A stretch of 64,000 nucleotides of DNA from Mesorhizobium sp. YM1C-6-2 (lineage in GTDB: Bacteria > Pseudomonadota > Alphaproteobacteria > Rhizobiales > Rhizobiaceae): NCBI RefSeq assembly GCF_003666685.1, contig NZ_RCIZ01000005.1:248001-312000 (forward strand), in the 5' to 3' direction. The notes below the pieces were generated by a model. That model saw only the letters and a list, made by a program, of their open reading frames with translations, had not been told where the DNA came from and searched no databases. Both the position numbers and the translations under genes were made by a program. The first letter of the stretch is position 1, and the number at the start of each line of letters is the position of its first letter. This document shows positions 41,310 through 51,265 of this stretch, piece by piece.

Positions 41310-42671
41310 ATGCCGCGATCGATTTCCGGGCCTGCTCTCCAGACCGCAACCGCAGCAGGACAGACCGCGGTTGCGGCGGCCATACTTGCCGTCGGGCTCT
41401 ATGCCTCGATAACGCCCACGACGTCCCGTGCACAGGAGAACCTGACAATGTCGGCGCAAGAATCCGATCCCGTGAAGCTTGGGTGGATGGTCGGGTCGCC
41501 CCCGCCCGCGGAAAAGATCATCCGTTTTTCAGATCCGGACTATTTCAGCTTCCCCAAGCTGCGCTGGACCGTCTGCCACTTCCGCCAGCTCATGCCGACG
41601 GTCGGCGTCAGCCGCGGCCTGGGTGCTCCCGTTCCGATGGAGCGTCGGATCGATGACAGCATAGACCAAGTCATCTTCACGCCACTCGGCGGCGGCCGGA
41701 TGAGCTGGGCTCAATCGCTGGCGGTCAACTACACCGACGGCATCGTCATCCTGCACGACGGCGTCATCGTCTATGAGCGTTATTTCGGCTGCCTCGATGA
41801 CATCGGCCAGCACGCGGCGATGTCGGTGACGAAATCGCTGATCGGGCTGCTCGGCGAGATGCTGGTCGCGGAAGGAACGCTCGACGAATCCGCGAAGGTC
41901 GCATCGATCGTGCCCGAACTGGCCGCCAGCGCGTTCGGCGACGCCACGGTCCGGCAGGTGCTCGAAATGACCACCGGCCTCCGCTACAGCGAGGACTACG
42001 CCGATCCGGACGCCGATGTCTGGCGCTACGGAGCGGCCGGCAATCCGCTGCCCAAGCCGGACGGCTATACCGGCCCGCGCAGCTATTTCGAATATCTCCA
42101 GACCGTCGTCAAGGAAGGCGAGCATGGCACCGCCTTCGGCTACAAGACCATCAACACCGACGCGCTCGGCTGGATGATTGCGCGTGTGACAGGCAAATCC
42201 GTCGCCGATCTGTTGTCGCAGCGTATCTGGAGCAGGATGGGCGGCGAGCAGGACGGCTATTTCACCGTCGATTCCATCGGCACGCCCTATGCGGGCGGTG
42301 GTTTCAACGCCGGATTGCGCGACATGGCCCGGATCGGCCAGCTCATGCTGGACGGCGGCATGGTCAACGGCGAGCGCTTGGTGCCGGAAGCGGCCATAGC
42401 CCGCATTCGGGCCGGCGGCGACAAGGCCGCGTTCGAGAAGGCGGGCTACGCGCTGCTCAAGGGCTGGAGCTACCGCGGCATGTGGTGGCTTTCCCACAAC
42501 GAGCACGGCGTGTTCATGGCGCGCGGCGTGCACGGGCAGGCGATCTACGTCGATCCGGCGGCCCGCATGGTGATTGCGCGCTTTGCATCCAACCCCGTGG
42601 CAAGCAACGCCGCCAATGACCCGACCTCCCTGCCCGCTTATGACGCCGTGGCAAGACATCTGATGAAGTAG
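41310..42671 (+). CDS. beta-lactamase-fold serine hydrolase (6-aminohexanoate-dimer hydrolase type)
   Basis: This 453-aa exported protein has an N-terminal membrane or signal segment (about 17-42, TAVAAAILAVGLYASITP) and a class C beta-lactamase/esterase fold. The active-site SxxK is Ser172-Val-Thr-Lys175 in HAAMSVTKSLIG. The TTGLRYSEDYADPDAD stretch and YEFGYKT-like GTAFGYKTINTDALGW match hydrolases of linear amides or esters. Natural substrate unknown. ATG 41310 has GGAGG eight bases upstream; much longer open reading upstream is antisense to glyA. Confidence 0.87.
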   Translation: MPRSISGPALQTATAAGQTAVAAAILAVGLYASITPTTSRAQENLTMSAQESDPVKLGWMVGSPPPAEKIIRFSDPDYFSFPKLRWTVCHFRQLMPTVGVSRGLGAPVPMERRIDDSIDQVIFTPLGGGRMSWAQSLAVNYTDGIVILHDGVIVYERYFGCLDDIGQHAAMSVTKSLIGLLGEMLVAEGTLDESAKVASIVPELAASAFGDATVRQVLEMTTGLRYSEDYADPDADVWRYGAAGNPLPKPDGYTGPRSYFEYLQTVVKEGEHGTAFGYKTINTDALGWMIARVTGKSVADLLSQRIWSRMGGEQDGYFTVDSIGTPYAGGGFNAGLRDMARIGQLMLDGGMVNGERLVPEAAIARIRAGGDKAAFEKAGYALLKGWSYRGMWWLSHNEHGVFMARGVHGQAIYVDPAARMVIARFASNPVASNAANDPTSLPAYDAVARHLMK

Positions 42672-42686
42672 TTCCCGGACAACTAA

Positions 42687-42710
42687 AAAGGCCGCCCGGA
42701 GGCGGCCTTT
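42687..42710. terminator. bidirectional terminator after the serine hydrolase gene
   Basis: AAAGGCCGCC (42687-42696) and GGCGGCCTTT (42701-42710) form a perfect stem with a 4-nt loop, with a preceding A-run. It serves the serine hydrolase gene and the convergent L,D-transpeptidase gene. Confidence 0.9.
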
Positions 42711-42730
42711 CACAAACCGTGCCTGGCTGC

Positions 42731-43987
42731 TTACAGCGCCTGGCTGAGCTGCAGCTCGTCAACACCGTCGCGGCCGTAGATGTCGTCGCGGAAATGCGCG
42801 ACGCCGTCGCCGGTCGACCAAGCCGAGATGTAGGTGAAATAGACCGGCACCGGCTGGGAGAGCTGGACCGGGACGCTTTCACCGCTCTTGATCGTCGCCT
42901 CGAAGTGCTGGCGGTCCCAGCCGGGCGTGTCGCGCAGCAGCCAGGTGACGAGGTCGCGCACGTTCTGGACGCGCACGCAACCCGAGGAATCGAAGCGCAT
43001 CAGCTTGTTGAACAGGCCCTGCTGCGGCGTGTCGTGCATGTAGGTAGCATGCGGGTTCGGGAAGTTGATCTTCACCGACGCCATGGCGTTGATCTTGCCC
43101 GGATCCTGGCGGAAGCGGAACTTCGCCGCGTCCTCCGTCGACCAATCGATGGTCGTCGGGTCGACTTCCCCGTTCGGGCCGAGGATGCGGATCGAATTCT
43201 CCGCCAGATATTGCGGGTTCTTGCGCATCAGCGGGATGATGTCCTTGCGGACGATCGATTCCGGCGCATTCCAGTACGGATTGACGATGATCTCGTTGAT
43301 CGCCGAGTTGAGGATCGGCGTCTGGCGGTCGATCTTGCCGACGATGGCCGTGTGCCTGAGCACGACGCGGTCGTTCTCGACCGCCTCGATCTGCGCGGCC
43401 GGGATGTTCACCATCACATAGCGCGGGCCGAGATCGCCGGACATGGTGCGCAGCCGCACAAGGTTGGTCTGCAACTGGCCGAGCCTGACATCGGCGGAAA
43501 TATTCATCGCCGCATAGGAATATTTGCCGAGCACGCCGTCCGCGGGCAAGCCGTGACGCATCTGGAAGCGTTTCACCGCCGCATCGACATAGGTATCGAA
43601 GGACTCGGAGATGCCGGCGCTGGCCGGCAGGTCGCCGGAGACCATCAGGCGCTTGCGCAGCGCGACAACATCGGGATCGACGACGCCGAGCTCGAGCTTC
43701 TTCGTCGCCGGAACCATCGGCCAGCCGCCCTGCGCGACGATGTTGGAGTACTGTCCCACCGCCTGCTCGATATACATGACCGTCTGCGGCGAGAAGATCG
43801 GCAGGTTGGAGGCGACCTTGTCGCCGTCACTGGCGCGCGCGTCGAAGGTGTCGTCCCAGTTGCCGCGGCCATTGGACTGCAGGATCTCGGAGATCACGTC
43901 CTGCGCTTGAACCTGACCGGAAAAGGCGGCCATTGCCAGCACGCCTGCGCCGGAAAGGAAGAAACGTCGGCTCGTCTTGATCGTCAT
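42731..43987 (-). CDS. ldtP: L,D-transpeptidase (YcbB-like), LdtP homologue
   Basis: This 418-aa exported enzyme forms 3-3 peptidoglycan cross-links or anchors proteins to them. A Tat-type signal (TSRRFFLSGAGVLAMAA, about 5-28) is followed by a peptidoglycan-binding domain (about 130-162, VKRFQMRHGLPADGVLG) and a YkuD catalytic domain. His318 is in YMHDTP and the nucleophile Cys337 is in SSGCVRV. The MarR-type gene 284 bp upstream on the same strand matches LdtR, the known regulator of ldtP in Rhizobiales relatives, which supports the symbol. Confidence 0.88.
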   Translation of the reverse strand: MTIKTSRRFFLSGAGVLAMAAFSGQVQAQDVISEILQSNGRGNWDDTFDARASDGDKVASNLPIFSPQTVMYIEQAVGQYSNIVAQGGWPMVPATKKLELGVVDPDVVALRKRLMVSGDLPASAGISESFDTYVDAAVKRFQMRHGLPADGVLGKYSYAAMNISADVRLGQLQTNLVRLRTMSGDLGPRYVMVNIPAAQIEAVENDRVVLRHTAIVGKIDRQTPILNSAINEIIVNPYWNAPESIVRKDIIPLMRKNPQYLAENSIRILGPNGEVDPTTIDWSTEDAAKFRFRQDPGKINAMASVKINFPNPHATYMHDTPQQGLFNKLMRFDSSGCVRVQNVRDLVTWLLRDTPGWDRQHFEATIKSGESVPVQLSQPVPVYFTYISAWSTGDGVAHFRDDIYGRDGVDELQLSQAL

Positions 43988-44220
43988 GGTTCTCTTCTCG
44001 TCGTCGCCGGGCTCGGACACCGTAGCCCCAACATTATGGCGGCCAGTGTTAACAATTAGCCAACCATCACCTCAACTCGCCGGTCTCGCGCTGGATGCGG
44101 CATCGGCGGCGATCTTCGCCAGCCGCAATCTGCGGCCCATCCCTTACTCGGGTAATTCATCCGATTATGGCGGCAGAATGGCTTTGGCCACACACGACAA
44201 CGTGAAACAGCCAAAAAGAA

Positions 44221-44248
44221 GCGGCCGCTGCCTTTCGGCAACGGCCGC
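44221..44248 (-). terminator. hairpin downstream of ldtR
   Basis: GCGGCCG (44221-44227) pairs with CGGCCGC (44242-44248), and an inner TGCC/GGCA stem extends it. It lies 23 bp after the ldtR stop, in terminator position, with a short A/T-rich flank on its left (read as T-rich on the minus strand). Confidence 0.65.
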
Positions 44249-44270
44249 CCGGCTGTCCTTCAGCCTTGTC

Positions 44271-44786
44271 CTACATGCGGTACGCGATGGTGTCGTTCCA
44301 GAAACGGTCGAGGCGCTGCAGCGCGCGGTTCATCTGCGTGAACTCTTCCTGGTTGATGCCGCCGACGTGCTCGATCGAGCCGATGTGGCGCTCGTAGAGC
44401 CCCGCCACGACCTCGGCGACCTGCTGGCCTTTCGGCGTCAGGCTGACACGGACCGAGCGGCGGTCGATGCGCGAGCGCTGATGGTTGATGAAGCCGAGGT
44501 CGACCAGCTTCTTCAGATTGTAGGAGACGTTGGAGCCGAGATAATAACCGCGCGAACGCAGCTCGCCAGCGGTCAATTCCGCATTGCCGATGTTGAACAG
44601 AAGCAGCGCCTGGATGGCGTTGATGTCGGAGCGGCCGTTGCGGTCGAACTCGTCCTTGATCACGTCCAGCAGGCGGCGGTGCAGCCGCTCCACGAGCTGG
44701 AGAGATTCCATGTAGAGCGAGCGGATCGCCTCACGGCGGTCATCGGAAACGTTAGCGGTCTTCGCCGCCGGACGCGAATTGATCAT
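44271..44786 (-). CDS. ldtR: MarR-family regulator LdtR homologue
   Basis: This 171-aa MarR-type protein has a winged helix in the middle (about 55-120, LTAGELRSRGYYLGSNVSYNLKKLVDLGFI and RSRIDRRSVRVSLT) flanked by dimerisation helices. In Liberibacter and Rhizobiales, LdtR controls an L,D-transpeptidase gene and osmotic stress tolerance. The neighbouring ldtP here fits this. Assignment rests on family resemblance plus neighbourhood. Confidence 0.85.
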   Translation of the reverse strand: MINSRPAAKTANVSDDRREAIRSLYMESLQLVERLHRRLLDVIKDEFDRNGRSDINAIQALLLFNIGNAELTAGELRSRGYYLGSNVSYNLKKLVDLGFINHQRSRIDRRSVRVSLTPKGQQVAEVVAGLYERHIGSIEHVGGINQEEFTQMNRALQRLDRFWNDTIAYRM

Positions 44787-44937
44787 TGTCTTTGCCTCTC
44801 GTCTGTCGCCCGGTGATTGTTTTGTTTCTCACCTTGATCGCGACACTATCGAATGCGCATAAAATTCGACTTAAACGTCAGGCCTAACAAGGGGTTAAGT
44901 GGGATAGCTTTGGGAAGAGAGTTAATGAAAACCCCGT

Positions 44938-44977
44938 CCGGCGAAGAAAATTAACCTAAAGGTTTAGGCGTCGCCGG
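44938..44977 (-). terminator. nested inverted repeat after DUF6163 gene
   Basis: An outer stem CCGGCGA (44938-44944)/TCGCCGG (44971-44977) encloses a perfect inner palindrome CCTAAAGGTTTAGG (44955-44968). It starts 15 bp past the stop of the gene at 44992 and is the likely transcript end, though no T-run is obvious. Confidence 0.5.
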
Positions 44978-44991
44978 ACCAGACCGCAGCG

Positions 44992-45411
44992 CTACCGCTC
45001 GGCGTTGCGGTGCTGCCAGTGGATGAGCACGCGGAAGCCGATGTAGAGCACCGCCACGCCGAGATGGCTCGACACGATCAGCAGCCGGTGGCCGTAGAGA
45101 TCCGGAAACAGGAAATACATGGCCGTCTCGGTCACGGCGCAGATCACCCAGATCACCGGCCCCCATGAGGCGAGCATCCAGAGCCCTATCGCCGCGAAAG
45201 GATAGAACACGGCAAGCGTGACGGCCGCCACCTGCCATTGCACCGGCATCAGGTCGAAGCGCCAGAGCGGCCCGTCATAGACGCCGATCAGCCGCACCCA
45301 GTAGAGCACGCCGAAGAGCAGGCAGTAGCCGGCGACCAGCCGCTGGAACCAGACGAAGGCCTGTTCGGCCAGGCTCGGTCCCAAGGGTCCGCGGTCGGTG
45401 AGATCGGTCAC
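44992..45411 (-). CDS. DUF6163-type integral membrane protein
   Basis: This 139-aa protein has four predicted membrane helices and a short charged C-terminus. It is a small Rhizobiales-restricted membrane family, to my knowledge of no defined function. The GTG start at 45411 overlaps the stop of the enoyl-CoA hydratase-family gene (GTGA), so translation is coupled. The longer upstream frame lies antisense or out of frame to that gene and is not used. Confidence 0.75.
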   Translation of the reverse strand: MTDLTDRGPLGPSLAEQAFVWFQRLVAGYCLLFGVLYWVRLIGVYDGPLWRFDLMPVQWQVAAVTLAVFYPFAAIGLWMLASWGPVIWVICAVTETAMYFLFPDLYGHRLLIVSSHLGVAVLYIGFRVLIHWQHRNAER

Positions 45412-46451
45412 AGCCGGAGCTCCCCCTCGGGAAGCGGCGCGAAATAAGCGTCGACAGTTTCCGTGCCGACGTCTTCCAGCCGCGCCGGCTGCCAGTCCGG
45501 AGCCGAGCCCTTGTCGATCAGCGCCGCCCGAATGCCTTCGTAGAGGTCGTGGCTCTGGAGCATGCGGTTGAGGATGCGGAACTCCATCTTCATGCACTCG
45601 TCCATCGACATGGTCGAGCCGGCGGTGAGGGCACGGAAGGTGACGTGCAGGCTGGTCGGCGAACGCAGCCGTATGGTTGCCAGCGTATCGGCGGCGAACT
45701 TGTCCGAGCCCGCGTCCCGCTCCAGGCTGGCGACGATGTCTTTCAGCGAGCCGAGCGAAAAGTGCTTCGCGATGGCTTGAAGGCAGACCCCGTCCGTCTT
45801 GCGGCGCGCCGCCCTGAAGAATTCGCGCAGCTCGGTGCCCGGATCGCCGCTTTCGGCGATCTCTTCGGCGATGGCCGGCAGATAGGTGGCCTCGACCGTA
45901 TGCGTGGCGATGCCGGACCAGAGCGCATCGCCATATTCGATCTTGTTGCCGGTCAGCCCGAGATACATGCCGAAGCTGGAGCCGAGATCGGGCAGCACAT
46001 AGCTGCCGCCGACATCGGGGAAGAAGCCGATGCCGACCTCCGGCATGGCGAAGACCGCATTCTCCGTCATCACCCGGTGCGAGCCGTGCACCGAGATGCC
46101 CATGCCGCCGCCCATGCAGATGCCGTCGATCAGCGATATGTAGGGTTTCCGGAAGCGGTTGATCTGCGCGTTCAGGCGGTACTCGTCGGCGAAGAACTCC
46201 GCGAGCCGCTTGCCCTCCTGCCAGGCCTTGTAGACCGCGAGGATGTCGCCGCCGGCGCAGAACGCCCTGCCCTCGGCCTTGAGGATGACGACCTCGACGC
46301 CGCGATCCTCCTCCCACGCCGTCAACGCCGTGCTCAGCGCCTTGACCATGCGGTGCGTCAGCGCGTTGAGGGCCTTCGGCCGCGTCAGCGTGACGATGCC
46401 GGCCTTGCCGCTGCGCTCGAACCGGATCTCATCGCCGCCGCCAAAATCCAT
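45408..46451 (-). CDS. 3-hydroxyisobutyryl-CoA hydrolase/enoyl-CoA hydratase-family protein
   Basis: This 347-aa crotonase-fold protein has the oxyanion-hole stretches GRAFCAGGDILAVY and ISLIDGICMGGGMGISVHG. The following MPEVGIGFFPDVGGSYVL contains the Glu and Asp typical of 3-hydroxyisobutyryl-CoA hydrolases of valine breakdown, and the length (about 350 aa) also fits that branch better than ordinary hydratases. A four-base overlap with the following membrane protein gene links the two. Confidence 0.87.
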   Translation of the reverse strand: MDFGGGDEIRFERSGKAGIVTLTRPKALNALTHRMVKALSTALTAWEEDRGVEVVILKAEGRAFCAGGDILAVYKAWQEGKRLAEFFADEYRLNAQINRFRKPYISLIDGICMGGGMGISVHGSHRVMTENAVFAMPEVGIGFFPDVGGSYVLPDLGSSFGMYLGLTGNKIEYGDALWSGIATHTVEATYLPAIAEEIAESGDPGTELREFFRAARRKTDGVCLQAIAKHFSLGSLKDIVASLERDAGSDKFAADTLATIRLRSPTSLHVTFRALTAGSTMSMDECMKMEFRILNRMLQSHDLYEGIRAALIDKGSAPDWQPARLEDVGTETVDAYFAPLPEGELRL

Positions 46452-46553
46452 GCCGCCAGAATCCCTCTCCGACCCCGTGCCGGGATTGAAGTGCTAAAGG
46501 CTGGCGGATAGGCGCGTCAATGCCGGCGCCCGTCCGGTCGGCAAATCGCGGCC

Positions 46554-46904
46554 TTATCGGTGGGAAAGGATGTTGACGATCTTGCCGAACGGGTCGCGGA
46601 CGAAGAAGCGCCTGACACCCCAGGGCTCGTCGGTGATGCCATAGACGATCTCGAAGCCCGCCGCGACGGCGCGGGTGTGGATCTCGTCGACATCGTCGAC
46701 CTCGATCGAGAGATCCGGGACGGGCGTACCGGAGCCGCCCTCGCTCGCAAAGCTCACCTGCGGCGCGGCCTGTCCAACGTCGGCGAATGTGACGATCCAG
46801 CCGTGGTCCATCACGATCTCGAGCCCTAGCAGCCCTTGATAGAAGGGGCGCGCCTTGCCGGGATCGGGCGTGGCGATGTTGGCGACGATACGTCGGACGG
46901 TCAT
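46554..46904 (-). CDS. VOC-superfamily (glyoxalase/dioxygenase fold) protein
   Basis: This 116-aa single-chain VOC protein has paired beta-alpha-beta units. MTVRRIVANIATPDPGKARPF and FFVRDPFGKIVNIL are the usual ends. A strong GGAGG precedes the ATG at 46904. Substrate unknown; possible roles include small-molecule resistance or isomerisation. Confidence 0.85.
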   Translation of the reverse strand: MTVRRIVANIATPDPGKARPFYQGLLGLEIVMDHGWIVTFADVGQAAPQVSFASEGGSGTPVPDLSIEVDDVDEIHTRAVAAGFEIVYGITDEPWGVRRFFVRDPFGKIVNILSHR

Positions 46905-46993
46905 GTTTCCTCCTTCGGCTCTGTCATCTCGCGATGCCGGTCGGTTCATGCTACCCCTCGCAGGCTACATTACATTCATTCGGCCATGGATCG

Positions 46994-47806
46994 ATGCGCC
47001 GCCTGATCTTCCTTTCGCTGCTCTGCCTCATCCTGCCCGCGGCCGGCCTGGCAGCCGACGCGGCGGACGAGTTGTACAGCGCCAGGGCGATCGTCACCGG
47101 CAAAAGCGACAAGAACCGTCAGCTCGGCTTCCAGGACTGCCTGGACAAGGTCCTGGTCCGCGTCTCGGGCGACCAGCGCCTGCTGGCTAAGCCCGGACTT
47201 GCCGGATTGAAGGCGCATGCCGGGGATCTGGTTGCCTCCTTCGCCTACCGGGACCGCCTGGAGGGCGTGCCGATCCACGACGAACAAGGAAGCTACGACC
47301 GGCCTCACGACCTCACCTGCGCCTTCGATCGCGGGAAGCTCGATGCGGTGCTTGCCGGCCTTGGCAGCAGGCCGTGGCTTGCGGAGCGGCCGACGATCGC
47401 GCCGCTGCTTGCGGTGGAGCGCGGCGCGAAGCGCTTCGTGTTGGCGGCCGACGGCGACGAAGACCCGTCCATGCCCGTGTCCTTCGCGGCGGCAGCCGAG
47501 CCTCTGGCGATGAAGATCGCCCTGCCGGACACAGCCGAAATCGCAGCCGCCGGTCTCGGTGATGGAAATCTGTGGCAGGCCGGCCAGGGCCAGCTTGAGG
47601 CTGCCGCGAAAGCATCCGGCCGCGCCGTGCCCCTGCTCGGCCGCCTCAGATGGAGCGACGCCGATCTCGGCTGGGTTGCCGATTGGCGCCTCCCGTTCGA
47701 GGGCCGCATTTACGATTGGCAGGTTCGCGGCGTCAGCTTCGACGAAGCGTTCCGGGTCGCGATGCGCGGCGCTGCGCAGGTCCTGTCCGGCAACGGCCAG
47801 CCCTGA
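46994..47806 (+). CDS. DUF2066-domain exported protein
   Basis: This 270-aa protein has a signal peptide (LIFLSLLCLILPAAGLAAD) and a DUF2066 domain, with the typical early motif YSARAIVTGKSDKNRQLGFQDCLDKVLVRVSGD. It is probably periplasmic or membrane-attached; function unknown. ATG 46994 places the signal at the N-terminus. The next gene, hemB, starts 70 bp later. Confidence 0.85.
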   Translation: MRRLIFLSLLCLILPAAGLAADAADELYSARAIVTGKSDKNRQLGFQDCLDKVLVRVSGDQRLLAKPGLAGLKAHAGDLVASFAYRDRLEGVPIHDEQGSYDRPHDLTCAFDRGKLDAVLAGLGSRPWLAERPTIAPLLAVERGAKRFVLAADGDEDPSMPVSFAAAAEPLAMKIALPDTAEIAAAGLGDGNLWQAGQGQLEAAAKASGRAVPLLGRLRWSDADLGWVADWRLPFEGRIYDWQVRGVSFDEAFRVAMRGAAQVLSGNGQP

Positions 47807-47876
47807 CCGCCCAAATCGCCGCATTGGTCATCCGGACGCCGCGTGCTAAAAGCCGGCCAATTCCGGAGTTTTGCCG

Positions 47877-48908
<1,032 letters not shown>

Positions 48909-49060
48909 CCGCCGCGGCTCCCGCCTGTGGGAACCGACAAAATAGCACTGCAAAAATCATGCAGGCGAAGTAAGCTCCCCGGCCACAGACACGATTGAGT
49001 CCTCATGCCGGAAGCGCAGTTCCCAGCACTGTCGATCCTGCCAAAGGGCGCTAGCGCCCG

Positions 49061-49414
49061 ATGCTAGCCCGTCTGCTCATCCTTGCAGCCGGCCTCTGCG
49101 GCGCGGCGGGCGTCGCCCTCTCCGCAGTGGCGGCGCATGGCGGCGCGGCCAATACCGCAACCGCCGCGACCTTCCTCGTCGTGCATGCGCCCGTGCTGCT
49201 GGTCGTCGGTATTGCCGTGTTCAACAACATCATGCGCTGGGCGGCGATCGTGCTGCTCATCGGCGTCGCGCTCTTCGCCGGCGACCTGGTGTCGCGCGAC
49301 TTCGCCGACGACCGCCTTTTCGCGATGGCGGCGCCGATCGGCGGCGGGCTGATGGTCGTCGGCTGGCTGGGCATCGCCGCCTCCGCGCTCTTCCCGCGCA
49401 GGCTCCTCGGCTGA
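49061..49414 (+). CDS. DUF423-family small membrane protein
   Basis: This 117-aa protein has four predicted membrane helices and the family features ALSAVAAHGG near the N-terminus and LFAGDLVSRD in the third helix region. DUF423 members are small conserved inner-membrane proteins of unknown role. It stands alone between hemB and the SLC13 gene. Confidence 0.83.
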   Translation: MLARLLILAAGLCGAAGVALSAVAAHGGAANTATAATFLVVHAPVLLVVGIAVFNNIMRWAAIVLLIGVALFAGDLVSRDFADDRLFAMAAPIGGGLMVVGWLGIAASALFPRRLLG

Positions 49415-49480
49415 GCGCCGCACCCGTTCCGGCAACGAAATTGCGCATCACGCGTTCTTGAGCGCCAGTCGCGAGTCGTT

Positions 49481-51256
49481 ATGCTCACATTGCCTCAACT
49501 GCTTTCCTTCGCCGTAATCGCATTGATGATGGCAGCCTTCGTCTGGGGCCGCCTGCGCTACGATCTCGTGGCCGTCCTCGCTCTTCTCGCAGCGCTCGCC
49601 GTCGGCGTCGTCCCGCTCGAGGATGCCTTTTCCGGCTTCAGCAACGACATCGTGATTATCGTGGGCAGCGCGCTTCTGGTCAGCGCCGGCGTCGCCCGCA
49701 GCGGCATCATGGAATACGCGCTGAGGCGCTACCTTCCCGACGTTTCCTCCATCCGCATGCAGCTCGCGCTGCTGGTCGTGACCGTCGCCCTGCTGTCCGC
49801 CTTCGTCAAGAACATCGGCGCGCTCGCCATCATGATCCCGATCGCCTTTCAGTTTGCGCGCCGCTCCAACACATCGCCTTCCACCTTCCTGATGCCGATG
49901 GCCTTCGCCTCGCTGCTCGGCGGGCTGATGACGCAGATCGGCACCTCGCCCAACGTCGTCGTCGCGCAGGTCCGCCAGGATCTCACCGGCAAGCCGTTCA
50001 CAATGTTCGACTTCACGCCGGTGGGATTGCTGCTGACCGTCACGGGCTGCGTCTTCCTCATCCTGTTCTACTGGATATTGCCGCAGCGCACGCGCAAGGA
50101 TGGCGGCCTCCACGAGGCGATCGACATCAAGAACTATGCCGCCGAGGCAAAGGTGGTCGCCGACTCCACCGTTGCCGACAAGACGGTCGCCGACCTGCTC
50201 AAGATCGCAGGCGGAGACGTTCTGGTGACCTCCATCATCCGTTCCGACAACCTGCGACTGACGCCGTTTCCGGACGTGGTCCTGCGCGCCGGCGACAGGG
50301 TCCTGGTCGAAGGCGACCATGAGGCTCTCGACAGGCTCGTCGCCCAGGCCAAGCTCAGCCTCGACAGCGACCGCAAGGTGGGCGAAGGCGGCGGCGCGGA
50401 AACGGTCGCGATCGAGGCTGTGGTCGGCGAGAATTCCAGCCTGATCGGCTGGTCGGCGGAAAACCTGCTTCTCTACGACCGCTTCAACGTCAACCTGCTC
50501 GCCGTGAGCCGCCAGAACGAGCGTTTCGACCAGAAGCTCGGCACGATCACCTTGCGGTTCGGCGACGTCGTGGTGCTGCAGGGCAGCGAGGCGACCATGC
50601 CGCGTTTCCTGCGCGATTTCGGCCTGCTGCCGCTCGCCGAAAGATCCGTGCGTCTCGGCAGCATGCGGCGCGGCATCGTCCCCGTGCTCATCCTGGCCGC
50701 CGCCATGGGAGCAACCGCTTTCGGCCTGTTGCCGGTGCAGGTGGCGTTCTTCGCGGCGGCCGTGGCCATGGTCATCTTCCGCGTCATACCGATCCGCGAA
50801 GTGTACGGCTCGATCGACGGCCCCATCCTGGTGATGCTGGCGGCGCTGATCCCGGTCAGCGATTCCCTGCGCGGCACCGGCGCCACCGACGTCATCGCCT
50901 CGGTGCTTGCCGATCTGGGGGCAAGCCTTCCCGGCTACGGTGCGCTGGCGCTGATCATGGTCGCGGCCATGGCGGTCACGCCTTTCCTCAACAACGCCGC
51001 CACGGTGCTCGTCATGGCACCGATCGCGGCAGGTTTCGCGTCCACGCTCGGTTACCAGCCCGAGCCTTTCCTGATGGCGGTGGCGATCGGGGCCGGATGC
51101 GATTTCCTCACCCCCATAGGCCATCAGTGCAACACGCTGGTGATGGGACCCGGGGGCTACCGCTTTTCGGACTATCCGCGGCTCGGCCTGCCGCTTTCGC
51201 TGCTCGTCGTCGTCGTCGCCGTGCCGGCGCTGATGGTGGTCTGGCCGCTGAACTGA
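49481..51256 (+). CDS. SLC13-type (DASS) anion transporter with RCK_C domains
   Basis: This 591-aa permease has N- and C-terminal membrane halves separated by two cytoplasmic RCK_C/TrkA-C domains (about 210-290 and 305-385, with VVLRAGDRVLVEG and ITLRFGDVVVLQGS). The membrane parts carry GTSPNVVVAQVR and the late FLNNAATVLVMAPIA and GHQCNTLVMGPGG motifs of the citrate/sulfate family. Related proteins carry dicarboxylates or sulfate; the substrate cannot be chosen here. Confidence 0.88.
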   Translation: MLTLPQLLSFAVIALMMAAFVWGRLRYDLVAVLALLAALAVGVVPLEDAFSGFSNDIVIIVGSALLVSAGVARSGIMEYALRRYLPDVSSIRMQLALLVVTVALLSAFVKNIGALAIMIPIAFQFARRSNTSPSTFLMPMAFASLLGGLMTQIGTSPNVVVAQVRQDLTGKPFTMFDFTPVGLLLTVTGCVFLILFYWILPQRTRKDGGLHEAIDIKNYAAEAKVVADSTVADKTVADLLKIAGGDVLVTSIIRSDNLRLTPFPDVVLRAGDRVLVEGDHEALDRLVAQAKLSLDSDRKVGEGGGAETVAIEAVVGENSSLIGWSAENLLLYDRFNVNLLAVSRQNERFDQKLGTITLRFGDVVVLQGSEATMPRFLRDFGLLPLAERSVRLGSMRRGIVPVLILAAAMGATAFGLLPVQVAFFAAAVAMVIFRVIPIREVYGSIDGPILVMLAALIPVSDSLRGTGATDVIASVLADLGASLPGYGALALIMVAAMAVTPFLNNAATVLVMAPIAAGFASTLGYQPEPFLMAVAIGAGCDFLTPIGHQCNTLVMGPGGYRFSDYPRLGLPLSLLVVVVAVPALMVVWPLN

Positions 51257-51265
51257 CCGGACCCT

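Noticed and set aside
49448-51124. A 558-codon minus-strand open frame opposite the SLC13 gene
   Set aside because: The repetitive charged composition is typical of an antisense shadow; the plus strand has clear transporter motifs.
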